From: Pirellula sp.
Lineage (GTDB): Bacteria; Planctomycetota; Planctomycetia; Pirellulales; Pirellulaceae
Assembly: GCA_021736575.1 (NCBI GenBank)
Contig: JAIPFP010000007.1
Coordinates: 1 to 52,412 of the forward strand
DNA: 52,412 nucleotides
Direction: 5' to 3'
The position numbers and the translations under genes are program-made. The notes under the pieces were generated by a model. That model searched no databases, was not told the DNA's origin, and was given only the letters and a program-made list of their open reading frames with translations. Below are positions 30,379-38,174 of this stretch, in pieces. Position 1 is the stretch's first letter; the number at the start of each line of letters is the position of its first letter.

Positions 30379-31006
30379 TTGTTTACGACTATGTTCCAGT
30401 TTACGTTCTGGAGTACCTGCTTAGCTGTACTTGTCCGTTGTACGGAATGGCGACCTGCTAGCCACTAAAAGGCACAAAGTTCACAAAAAATTTGAAAGTT
30501 CGATTCAACAGATCATCCGGTTTGTGGCTTTTGTGATTTTTTGTGGCTAGGAAAATGGTAATGTGCGTGAGGGTGCTCGTTCGAATTCAGTCGGTTTCAG
30601 TTTTGCCTCGGTCGCGTATCGGCAAAGCCTGTTAAGATGCCGCCAATTGTTTTGGAAGTGGCTTGCCTTGGTTTGGGAAGAGCTTGTCGAGCACCGATGC
30701 TTTGTCTGGAGTGAGACGTGCCGCGTTCATAAGCCGCGTGAAACAGCTTTCGTCTTTGGTTTTCCAGCTACTGCGCATGCGTAAGCTTTTTGAGCTTCGG
30801 TTTTTATGTCGTAACTGATGGTTCGTCCATCCCGCCGTACTAGCATAATTCCCCTGCGATTTCTGCGTCAGTTTCCGTACAATCGTCAGCTACGCTCCGA
30901 TCGCACTGCGCCTCCAACGACGAACCAACCTTCCAAAATGGCTTGAAGACCTTACAAAAGATAGTGGCAGAGATTAACCCGAAAATCAAATAGTCCGAGG
31001 CCTTGA
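30379..31006. other. intergenic region, left edge of accessory DNA
   Basis: No confident gene. It holds an imperfect inverted repeat (CTAGCCAC near 30458 and GTGGCTAG near 30543) around AT-rich sequence. A hairpin AAGCT-TTTTG-AGCTT followed by CGGTTTTT near 30783-30807 could be a terminator on the plus strand. A minus-strand frame is listed separately. Confidence 0.4.
30632..30778 (-). CDS. short minus-strand frame, possible gene remnant (48 aa)
   Basis: A 48-residue frame starting MRSSWKTKDESCFTRLM and ending GKPLPKQLAAS. The composition is protein-like (balanced charge, amphipathic helices, normal codons), but I recognise no family and see no good ribosome site. It may be the tail of a lost gene rather than a working one. 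Confidence 0.22.
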   Translation of the reverse strand: MRSSWKTKDESCFTRLMNAARLTPDKASVLDKLFPNQGKPLPKQLAAS

Positions 31007-31765
31007 ATGATTAGCATACTTGACCACCCGTCGATTAGCGGGAAGTACCTCTTCCCACAAGATCGTACATTGAAACGCCCCTTTGTGGTCAGGGTCAACA
31101 ACATTGAGTTGGCTTGCTTCCATAGAATCGTTGACGAAAATGGATTCACCTTGATTCACTTTCACGGGAATGGCGAAGCGGTTGCAGACTATGTGCCACA
31201 TATGGCGGACGTTTTTGAAGACATGGGGTTGAATCAGTTGTTCGTCGAGTACCGAGAGTACGGCGGGTCCTCAGGCAAGGCAAAACTTGTCGCTATGCTT
31301 GCTGACGGTGAATCGGTAATGCAAGCTGCCGGAATTGCCCCGACGAAAGCAGTTGTCTTTGGTCGCTCCATCGGTTCTTTGTACGCCATCGAGTTGGCAA
31401 CTCGACAACCAAGCGTTGCAGGTCTGATTATCGAAAGCGGAATTGCTGATCCTTACGAACGATTTCTGACTTACGCCGATCTTAGATCTGCCGGAATTAG
31501 CGAATCCGATGTCCAGGCTGAAGTTGTCAAGCACTTCAATCACAAATCGAAACTATCGGGCTACACCCATCCGCTGCTCATACTACATGCCGAAAATGAC
31601 TTCTTGATTGACATATCGCACGCCGAACGCAACAACAAGTGGGCCGGTTCCAAGCAGAAGCGGCTGGTGCGGTTTCCAAAGGGCGATCACAACACAATCT
31701 TCCGAGCGAACATGGTTCAGTACATTGCTGAGGTCAAAGAGTTTGTCGAAGGACTTCAACGATGA
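31007..31765 (+). CDS. alpha/beta hydrolase
   Basis: A 252-aa serine hydrolase. The nucleophile elbow is FGRSIGS (Ser near residue 124), the acid is in LLILHAENDFLID, and the His is in PKGDHNTIF. An oxyanion-side motif LIHFHGNGEAV lies near residue 50. This is the BAAT/acyl-esterase-like or ABHD13/Bem46-like type of small cytoplasmic or membrane-associated hydrolase. There is no signal peptide and no lid domain. The substrate cannot be predicted. It stands alone between two non-coding gaps, at the start of the accessory region. Confidence 0.85.
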   Translation: MISILDHPSISGKYLFPQDRTLKRPFVVRVNNIELACFHRIVDENGFTLIHFHGNGEAVADYVPHMADVFEDMGLNQLFVEYREYGGSSGKAKLVAMLADGESVMQAAGIAPTKAVVFGRSIGSLYAIELATRQPSVAGLIIESGIADPYERFLTYADLRSAGISESDVQAEVVKHFNHKSKLSGYTHPLLILHAENDFLIDISHAERNNKWAGSKQKRLVRFPKGDHNTIFRANMVQYIAEVKEFVEGLQR

Positions 31766-31947
31766 GCATTTGGCCTACCTCTGTTGCTTCCGGCTGTGCT
31801 TTCTCTTAGTTCGGAACAAAAAGCATTGCATCTTCCTTCAATAGTTCGCATTGACACCGGAGAACAGATCGACCGTTTGCGATAGACTAGACACTCTGCG
31901 CATTTGGGTGAACGCCGGGAAAATCGGCGCAATTCGCCATCCGTTAA
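31766..31947. other. short intergenic gap
   Basis: No gene or clear repeat. The last bases before 31948 may be an eroded continuation of the hsdS remnant, since they keep the same reading phase but with poor similarity. Confidence 0.3.
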
Positions 31948-32172
31948 AGCATCCTGAAGCAAGCCTCCGAGGGAAGACTGGTTCCACAAGACCCGAAGGA
32001 CGAACCGGCCAGCGTGCTGCTGGAGCGACTGCGGGCGAGTCGGGCGCACGACGAAGCAAACGACACGGCTGCAACTTCAAAGCGGACTCGTGCTAAAATC
32101 AAAGAATCAGCGGGCGAACCCGGCACCCGGATTCGTCGCCGTCCGTCAACTCAAAACCAAGAGGCGGTATAA
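31948..32172 (+). pseudogene. hsdS: remnant of an hsdS 3' end
   Basis: Reads SILKQASEGRLVPQDPKDE and onward, the C-terminal conserved region of a type I specificity subunit. Bases 31949-32075 match 37353-37479 of the intact hsdS at 117 of 127 ungapped positions by my count, including a run of more than 50 identical bases. The codon just before the match is TAA where the intact gene has CAA. The frame continues with a different basic tail to a TAA two bases before the first antitoxin gene. It has no start and no target-recognition domains, so it is a fossil of an earlier R-M locus or of a recombination event. Confidence 0.85.
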
Positions 32173-32173
32173 C

Positions 32174-32449
32174 ATGACCACGGTGAGTATCGAAGAAGCC
32201 CAAGCCAAACTGCCCGAGTTAATTGAGCATCTGGCAAAGGGAGAGGAATTGGTGATTACTCGCAATCAGCAACCCATTGCCCGCTTGCTCGCCGAAGGAC
32301 GCCCGAAACGACAACCTCGAAAGGCCGGTAGCGCCAAAGGGTTGCTAACCATCCTAGCCGAAGACGATGAACACCTGGAAGATTTCAAGGAGACCAACTG
32401 CGTTTCGAACGATCAACGCCGGTCAACTAAAAAGATACTGGAGCAATAG
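32174..32449 (+). CDS. Phd/YefM-like antitoxin 1
   Basis: A 91-aa protein starting MTTVSIEEAQAKLPELIEHL, the DNA-binding N terminus of the Phd/YefM antitoxin fold. LVITRNQQPIARLL follows, then a C-terminal toxin-binding tail with AGSAKGLLTI and EDDEHLEDF. The frame extends upstream but the ATG at 32174 matches the family start. Such antitoxins neutralise a toxin by binding it and repress their own promoter. It is followed after 2 nt by a second antitoxin of the same family and then by one PIN toxin, so it may be an orphan duplicate or pair with the same toxin. Confidence 0.85.
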   Translation: MTTVSIEEAQAKLPELIEHLAKGEELVITRNQQPIARLLAEGRPKRQPRKAGSAKGLLTILAEDDEHLEDFKETNCVSNDQRRSTKKILEQ

Positions 32450-32451
32450 AC

Positions 32452-32766
32452 ATGACAATTGTCACTATCGAAGACGCCCAGGCCAACTTGAAGGAACTTA
32501 TCCATCAGTTGTCACCGGGTGAAGAACTCATCATTACTGAAAATCAACAGACTGTGGCGAAACTTGTGAGCCCAGTTTCGATGAAACCTGGATTGCGTCC
32601 CGCTGACGAACCGGATCAAACCGAACCGGGCAACGCCAAAGCATTCGTGTCCAAACCCACCCCGACGAGTTGGCCTTGTGAGCCTGGAACAGCAAAAGAC
32701 ACCAAGCACTGGATGGCCCCTGATTTCGACGCTCCGCTCGACGATTTCTCGGAGTACATGGAATGA
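32452..32766 (+). CDS. Phd/YefM-like antitoxin 2
   Basis: A 104-aa paralogue of the preceding protein (MTIVTIEDAQANLKELIHQL, then LIITENQQTVAKLV). The middle is a Pro-rich insert and the tail APDFDAPLDDFSEYME is the classic Phd toxin-binding end. Because this tail is canonical and the gene overlaps the toxin by 4 nt (ATGA), it is the likely cognate of the PIN toxin. It probably also autorepresses the operon. Confidence 0.88.
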   Translation: MTIVTIEDAQANLKELIHQLSPGEELIITENQQTVAKLVSPVSMKPGLRPADEPDQTEPGNAKAFVSKPTPTSWPCEPGTAKDTKHWMAPDFDAPLDDFSEYME

Positions 32767-33149
32767 CTCTTTTACTGGATACGCACGCATTTTTGTGGTT
32801 TTGGTGGGCAGATCCCCAAATGAGTGCGAAGGCGATGGCTGCGATATGCGATCCATCCAACCGCAAACTCATCAGTCCCGCAAGTGCTTGGGAAATCGCA
32901 ATCAAGGTTAGTCGCAAGAAACTCGACCTTGGTGCTCCATATTGAGGTTATATCCAAATGCATATGCTGCGGAATAACTTCGAGACTTTGCCTATCATCG
33001 ACGAGCACATCGCAGGTCTGATCGATATGCCGTATCATCACAAAGATCCGTTTGACCGAATGCTCATTTCCCAGGCGAACTACGAAAACGTTCCCATCGT
33101 AAGCGCAGATGTACAGCTCGACTCCTACGGGATCACTCGTCTTTGGTAA
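32763..33149 (+). pseudogene. vapC: PIN-domain (VapC-like) toxin interrupted by an in-frame TGA
   Basis: Codons from 32763 read MTLLLDTHAFLWFWWAD, with catalytic Asp6 in LLLDTHAF, then SAWEIAIK with the conserved Glu. The frame stops at TGA 32943-32945, just after DLGAPY. The same frame resumes at once as GYIQMHMLRNNFETLPI and continues through DPFDRMLISQA (conserved Asp) and SADVQLDSYG to TAA 33147-33149. Rejoined, this is a normal ~128-aa PIN ribonuclease of the type found with Phd antitoxins. A single CGA-to-TGA change would explain the stop. As it stands the toxin should be split and inactive unless TGA is read through. Confidence 0.85.
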
Positions 33150-33152
33150 ATT

Positions 33153-33191
33153 ATGAGCAACAACGACTCCCATCCAATCGTAGGTCGATAA
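33153..33191 (+). pseudogene. 20-nt copy of the hsdM start (micro-ORF)
   Basis: ATGAGCAACAACGACTCCCA at 33153-33172 is identical to the first 20 bases of hsdM at 39703. The frame then diverges and closes after 12 codons (MSNNDSHPIVGR). It sits just before hsdR. It is probably the stump of an hsdM that once stood here, although a leader peptide cannot be excluded. Confidence 0.6.
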
Positions 33192-33197
33192 CGAAGC

Positions 33198-35978
33198 GTG
33201 ACGCCCGAACAAAAAGCTCGACAGCAGATCGACCGGCAGCTTGAACAAGCGGGCTGGATCGTGCAAGACTATCGGCAGATGCACATCACCGCAGGACTCG
33301 GTGTCGCCGTGCGTGAATTTCCGCTCTCAACGGGATACGCCGACTACATGCTGTACGCGGATGCAAAAGCGATTGGCAGTGTGGAAGCGAAGCCTGAAGG
33401 TTTTGGGCTGATGGGAGTTGCCGAGCAATCGACCAAATACTCGATTGGTCTGCCAAAATTGCTCCCGAATTGGGAAGTCCCCCTGCCATTTGCCTATGAG
33501 TCCACTGGGACCGAGTGTCGATTCACCAATCGCAAGGAGCCTGACGCTCGCAGTCGCCTTGTATTTACCTTTCACCGCCCAGAAGAATTGATTCGTCTAG
33601 TCAATCTCGATCAGCAGGTCCGTGGGCTTCTCAAAGCGATGCCGGAATTGAATACGGGCAATCTTTGGAAAGTGCAAATCGAAAGCATCCAAAACCTTGA
33701 ACAGTCACTCGCTGCCAATCGTCCTCGTGCGTTGATTCAAATGGCGACCGGCAGCGGCAAAACATTTACCGCTGTCAACTTCTGCTACCGGCTCATCAAG
33801 TACGCTGAGGCCAAACGCATCCTTTTCCTAGTGGATCGAAACAACCTCGGCAAACAAACGCTCAACGAGTTCCAACAGTTCGTCAGTCCCGTGAACGGCT
33901 ACAAGTTCACCGAGGAGTACAGCGTTCAACATTTGAAGAAGAACACGATTGCTCCGGCTGCGAAGGTTTGCATCACGACGATCCAGCGGCTCTACTCAAT
34001 GCTCAAAGGCGAGGAAGACTTCCAGGAAGAGAACGAAGAAGGCTCGCTATTCGAGACAGAGAATTCGCTTTTCAAAGAACCGTTGCCAGTCGTCTACAAC
34101 CAAAAGATTCCCATCGAAATGTTTGATTTCATCGTGGTCGATGAATGCCATCGCAGCATCTACAACATCTGGCGGCAAGTCCTCGAATACTTCGACGCGT
34201 CCCTCATTGGTCTGACGGCCACGCCGACCAAACAGACCATCGGCTTCTTCGGTGGCAATATGGTCCAGGACTACGCCCACGAACAGGCCGTGGTCGATGG
34301 CGTCAACGTCGGCTTCGACGTGTATCGCATCGAAACCAAGATCACAAAAGACGGGGCCAAGCTCACCCGTGAGCCGGGCGTCTTTGTTCCGCATCGTGAC
34401 CGTCGCACCAAAGGCAAGAAGTACAAGGAACTCGATAACGATCTGACTTACACCGCCAATCAACTTGATCGAGACGTGGTGTCAGAGAATCAAATCCGGT
34501 TGGTCATTGGCACGTTTCGAGACAAGCTACCGGAAATCTTTCCAGGGCGGACCGAAGTTCCCAAGACGCTCGTTTTTGCCAAAACCGATCTACACGCCGA
34601 GGACATCGTGAGGATCATTCGTGAAGAGTTTGGCAAGGGGAACGATTTCTGTCAAAAGATCACATCGAAAAGCACGGGCAAGAAACCGGACGAACTTTTG
34701 TCCGAGTTTCGCAACTCGTATTTTCCTCGCATCGCCGTGACCGTGGATATGATCGCCACGGGAACCGACGTCAAGCCGCTCGAATGCCTGATCTTCATGC
34801 GGAATATCCGCTCGCTGGGTTACTTTGAGCAGATGAAGGGCCGAGGTTGCCGGGTGGTTGATCCCGATGTACTCCAAAGTGTTACACCCGACGCCAAGCA
34901 CAAAACGCACTTCGTCATTGTCGATGCCGTAGGCGTGTGCGAGGACGAAAAGTCGGCGACCAAGCCGATGGACCGCAAGCCCTCTGTGCCGCTCGACAAG
35001 ATTCTCAATATCGTTGCGGCGGGAGCGGCCAGCGATGATGTGGTGTCTACGTTGGCGTCACGACTTTCCCGACTAGACCAGGAAGTGGATCCGATCCAAC
35101 AAGCGGCCATCAAGAAGGCGTCCGGTGGGAAGTCTCTGTCGGAACTCAGCGCAAGTCTGCTCAAGAGTATTGATCCCGATGCGAACACACAGTTGGCAAT
35201 GTCAAAGTTTGATTTGCCTGAAGACCAAGAGCCAACGGACGAGCAAGTTGACAAGATCGAGCATGAACAAATTGCGCTGGCATTAAAACCATTTCTCGAT
35301 CCGAAACTGCGAGGTGCAATCTTAGAGGCGAAGCGGTCGTTAGAACAAATCATCGACGAGCAGACTCCAGACCAATTGTTACGAGCGGGTTTCGATGCAG
35401 CAGCATTGGAAAAAGCCAAGTCAATGTTGACGAGTTTCAAGAAGTTTATCGAAGACAACAAGGACGAGATCGAAGCATTGCAAGTTTTGTACAGCCAACC
35501 TTATCGAGCAGGACTCAAGTTCCGTCACGTGAAAGAACTAGCGAGCAAGCTCAATCAGTCACCGTTCTTCGTGGATCCGAACCGGCCCGAATCGCTGACA
35601 AGGCTTTGGCAAGCATATGAGATTGTTGAACCTGAAAAGGTGCGAGGCAAAGGCGGCAAGCAACTCGTCGACGTGATTGCTTTGGTGCGACATGCGATTG
35701 ATCCAAATACACCATTGGCACCTGTCGGCATGACAGTTGAGGAACGGTATCAGCAGTGGTTGGCAGACAAAAAGTCTGCTGGCGTTTCGTTCACACCCGA
35801 TCAACAAAAATGGCTCGATGCCATCAAAGACCACATCGCCGCTAGTTTGAACATCGAGCAGGATGACCTAGAAGAAGTTCCGTTCAACACGATTGGTGGC
35901 TTGGGCCGAGCCTACGAACTGTTCGGCGACAAGCTAGCCGGCATTTTGGATGAATTGAATGTGAGGTTGGCAGCATGA
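33198..35978 (+). CDS. hsdR: type I restriction enzyme, R subunit
   Basis: A 926-aa motor and nuclease subunit. The PD-(D/E)XK nuclease core is visible in STGYADYMLYADAKAIGSVEAKP (Asp49, Glu63, Lys65). Superfamily 2 helicase motifs follow: ATGSGKT (183-189), DECH (315-318), TATP (340-343), and later IATGTDVKPL and QMKGRGCR. The C terminus matches the EcoEI-type R family. The protein translocates DNA and cuts it when the HsdM2S core meets unmethylated sites. A GTG start is the only reasonable one; the frame closes just upstream. The last bases overlap hsdS (ATGA). Length and motifs are intact. Confidence 0.93.
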   Translation: MTPEQKARQQIDRQLEQAGWIVQDYRQMHITAGLGVAVREFPLSTGYADYMLYADAKAIGSVEAKPEGFGLMGVAEQSTKYSIGLPKLLPNWEVPLPFAYESTGTECRFTNRKEPDARSRLVFTFHRPEELIRLVNLDQQVRGLLKAMPELNTGNLWKVQIESIQNLEQSLAANRPRALIQMATGSGKTFTAVNFCYRLIKYAEAKRILFLVDRNNLGKQTLNEFQQFVSPVNGYKFTEEYSVQHLKKNTIAPAAKVCITTIQRLYSMLKGEEDFQEENEEGSLFETENSLFKEPLPVVYNQKIPIEMFDFIVVDECHRSIYNIWRQVLEYFDASLIGLTATPTKQTIGFFGGNMVQDYAHEQAVVDGVNVGFDVYRIETKITKDGAKLTREPGVFVPHRDRRTKGKKYKELDNDLTYTANQLDRDVVSENQIRLVIGTFRDKLPEIFPGRTEVPKTLVFAKTDLHAEDIVRIIREEFGKGNDFCQKITSKSTGKKPDELLSEFRNSYFPRIAVTVDMIATGTDVKPLECLIFMRNIRSLGYFEQMKGRGCRVVDPDVLQSVTPDAKHKTHFVIVDAVGVCEDEKSATKPMDRKPSVPLDKILNIVAAGAASDDVVSTLASRLSRLDQEVDPIQQAAIKKASGGKSLSELSASLLKSIDPDANTQLAMSKFDLPEDQEPTDEQVDKIEHEQIALALKPFLDPKLRGAILEAKRSLEQIIDEQTPDQLLRAGFDAAALEKAKSMLTSFKKFIEDNKDEIEALQVLYSQPYRAGLKFRHVKELASKLNQSPFFVDPNRPESLTRLWQAYEIVEPEKVRGKGGKQLVDVIALVRHAIDPNTPLAPVGMTVEERYQQWLADKKSAGVSFTPDQQKWLDAIKDHIAASLNIEQDDLEEVPFNTIGGLGRAYELFGDKLAGILDELNVRLAA

Positions 35979-37546
35979 GCGACAAAAACATCCTGCCAAC
36001 CGGGTGGATTGACGCAAAAGTCGGCGATGTAATTAAAGTGCGCAATGGATGCGCTTTCAAAAGCAATGACTATTGCGAAGCTGGAATTCCAGTTGTTCGC
36101 CAAGCCGAGTTGAAAGGGCGAACTGTTGATCTCAGTGCAGCCAAGTATCTTCCAGAATCATTTGTGGACGATTTTGAGGCTTTCATTGTCAAGAAGGGCG
36201 ATTTATTGATTGGTATGTCAGGTTCGCTTGGAAAAGTAGCACGTTACGAATCTGAGACAATTGCCTTGCAAAATCAACGTACGGGCCTTCTTGTTCTGAC
36301 ACCCGCGATTAACGAACGTTTTGCCGGGATGATAATGCGGAGGCTAGAAACAGCAATCATCCAGAAGGGTAAGGGAATAGCGGTTCAGAATGTTAGTTCA
36401 AAGGAAATTGAGAATGAGGGATTTTCACTTCCTCCGCTGGCCGAACAGATACGAATTGCATCACGTTTTGATGAACTTGAATCCGACCTGGATGCTGGGG
36501 TTGCTGCACTGAAGCGTGCCAAGGCGAACCTGAAGCGATACCGTGCCTCCGTTCTCAAAGCCGCCGTCGAAGGCAAGCTCACAGAAGAGTGGCGTGCCAA
36601 GCATCCTGCAAAAGAACCCGCTTCGGCTCTCCTGGCTCGCATCCTGAAGGAACGCCGTCAGAAGTGGGAAGCCGATCAACTCGTTAAGTTCACCGCCGCT
36701 AAAAAGGAACCGCCAAAGAACTGGCGAGAGATGTATGTCGAACCAATACCAACAAATACAACTGGCTTGCCAGAATTGCCTGCCGACTGGACTTGGGCCA
36801 GTGTGCAACAAGTCGGTTCCGTACAACTTGGAAGACAGCGAGCGCCTCAGCATCACAGCGGCGACCACATGCGTCCTTATCTGAGGGTCGCCAACGTCTT
36901 CGAGGACCGAATTGACACCAGCGATGTGATGGAGATGAACTTCACACCGAATGAGTTTGAGACGTATCGATTAGGCTCTGGCGACATTCTTCTCAACGAA
37001 GGACAAAGTATGGAGCTTGTGGGACGTCCTGCGATCTACCGGGACGAAGTTCCTGGTGCGTGTTTCACAAACACTCTCGTTCGTTTCCGGGTCTACGATA
37101 ACGTGGACACTGACTATGCGCTCCGAGTGTTTCTGGCCTACCTCAAGAACGGAAGATTCCAGAAGATCGCAACGATCACCGTGAACATTGCCCATTTGGG
37201 AGCAGGTCGGTTCGCTGAAATAGAGTTCCCGCTCCCTCCAATCGAAGAACAGGCAGCGATTATTGAAGAAGTAGATCGTCACTTCTCCTTGATCGACGCT
37301 GCGGAGAAGGCAATCAGTTTGAGTATGGCCCGTGCATCTCGTCTTCGACAAAGCATCCTAAAGCAAGCCTTCGAGGGAAGACTGGTCCCGCAAGACCCGA
37401 AAGACGAACCGGCCAGCGTGCTGCTGGAGCGACTGCGGGCGAGTCGGTCGCACGATGTCGCAAACGGCACGGCTGCAACCACAAGTCGAAGTCGTAAACG
37501 CAGCACAAAGTCAAAGCAACGCCAGGGAGGGCCGACGAATGAGTGA
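35975..37546 (+). CDS. hsdS: type I restriction enzyme, S (specificity) subunit
   Basis: A 523-aa DNA-recognition subunit with two target-recognition domains. TRD1 runs from the start to about 140. The central conserved region is LPPLAEQIRIASRFDELE to LKAAVEGKLTEEWR. TRD2 (about 265-415) begins LPADWTWASVQQVG. The C-terminal repeat is LPPIEEQAAIIEEVDRHF followed by SILKQAFEGRLVPQDP. Two long helices between these set the spacing of the bipartite target. Its 3' end is duplicated as a remnant at 31948. The start overlaps hsdR, and the end overlaps the DUF4062 gene by 8 nt. It appears intact. Confidence 0.92.
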   Translation: MSDKNILPTGWIDAKVGDVIKVRNGCAFKSNDYCEAGIPVVRQAELKGRTVDLSAAKYLPESFVDDFEAFIVKKGDLLIGMSGSLGKVARYESETIALQNQRTGLLVLTPAINERFAGMIMRRLETAIIQKGKGIAVQNVSSKEIENEGFSLPPLAEQIRIASRFDELESDLDAGVAALKRAKANLKRYRASVLKAAVEGKLTEEWRAKHPAKEPASALLARILKERRQKWEADQLVKFTAAKKEPPKNWREMYVEPIPTNTTGLPELPADWTWASVQQVGSVQLGRQRAPQHHSGDHMRPYLRVANVFEDRIDTSDVMEMNFTPNEFETYRLGSGDILLNEGQSMELVGRPAIYRDEVPGACFTNTLVRFRVYDNVDTDYALRVFLAYLKNGRFQKIATITVNIAHLGAGRFAEIEFPLPPIEEQAAIIEEVDRHFSLIDAAEKAISLSMARASRLRQSILKQAFEGRLVPQDPKDEPASVLLERLRASRSHDVANGTAATTSRSRKRSTKSKQRQGGPTNE

Positions 37547-38174
37547 TGGTATCTCGCCTGAGCCGGTTCGACTCATGGTGGCCTCTTCCGTTTATGGATT
37601 TGAATCAGATTTAGACCAGATATGTGGGGTGCTTCAGGCTTATGGGTACACAGTTTTGAACAGTCGGCTGGGTACAATTCCCACGCATCCGAACAAGTCG
37701 AATCTGGAAAACTGCCTTGATGCAGTGCGCCAATGCGATGTGTTTCTCGGAATCGTGAGACCCTTTTATGGGTCGGGAAAAGTTGGCGAACGATCCATTA
37801 CTCATGAGGAAATGCGACTCGCCATTCATTTGAATAAGCCCAGGTGGTTTTTAGTTCACAGCCATGTAACATTTGCCCGATTGTTGCTGAAACAGTTTCG
37901 TCAGTTCAATCAGCCCAAAGCTTGGGTTCCCGACAGTCTGCTGAACCTGCTTGGATGTTCACGTTTCTGCTTTCAAAAAACATCCGTCATGGATGACCTG
38001 CGTGTGATTGACATGTACGAAGATGTCATCCGCGCTGACCAACCAATAGTAAAACGTACCGGAAATTGGGCGCAGGAGTTTTACACACTCAGTCAAGCGC
38101 TGCCTTATCTGCAAACAGTGTTTTCCGATAGAGATCGAGTTCGACAAATTGCACAGGAGATGAAAACACTATGA
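37539..38174 (+). CDS. DUF4062 protein inside the type I R-M operon
   Basis: A 211-aa protein. The ATG at 37539 has GGGAGG upstream and overlaps the hsdS stop. The N-terminal ~110 residues match DUF4062, as seen in LMVASSVYGFESDLDQ, NCLDAVRQCDVFLGIV and SITHEEMRLAIHLNKPRW, a TIR/SEFIR-like flavodoxin fold common in signalling and defence proteins. The C-terminal half is helical and unassigned. It ends by an ATGA overlap with the AlbA_2/GHKL gene. Its place between hsdS and hsdM argues for a role tied to the restriction system, perhaps sensing or regulating it, but that is inference. Confidence 0.8.
   Translation: MSDGISPEPVRLMVASSVYGFESDLDQICGVLQAYGYTVLNSRLGTIPTHPNKSNLENCLDAVRQCDVFLGIVRPFYGSGKVGERSITHEEMRLAIHLNKPRWFLVHSHVTFARLLLKQFRQFNQPKAWVPDSLLNLLGCSRFCFQKTSVMDDLRVIDMYEDVIRADQPIVKRTGNWAQEFYTLSQALPYLQTVFSDRDRVRQIAQEMKTL

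Noticed and set aside
32943..32945. Selenocysteine reading of the TGA in the PIN toxin
   Set aside because: No selenocysteine is known in PIN toxins at this position, the following hairpin is not evident, and other genes here use TGA as stop.
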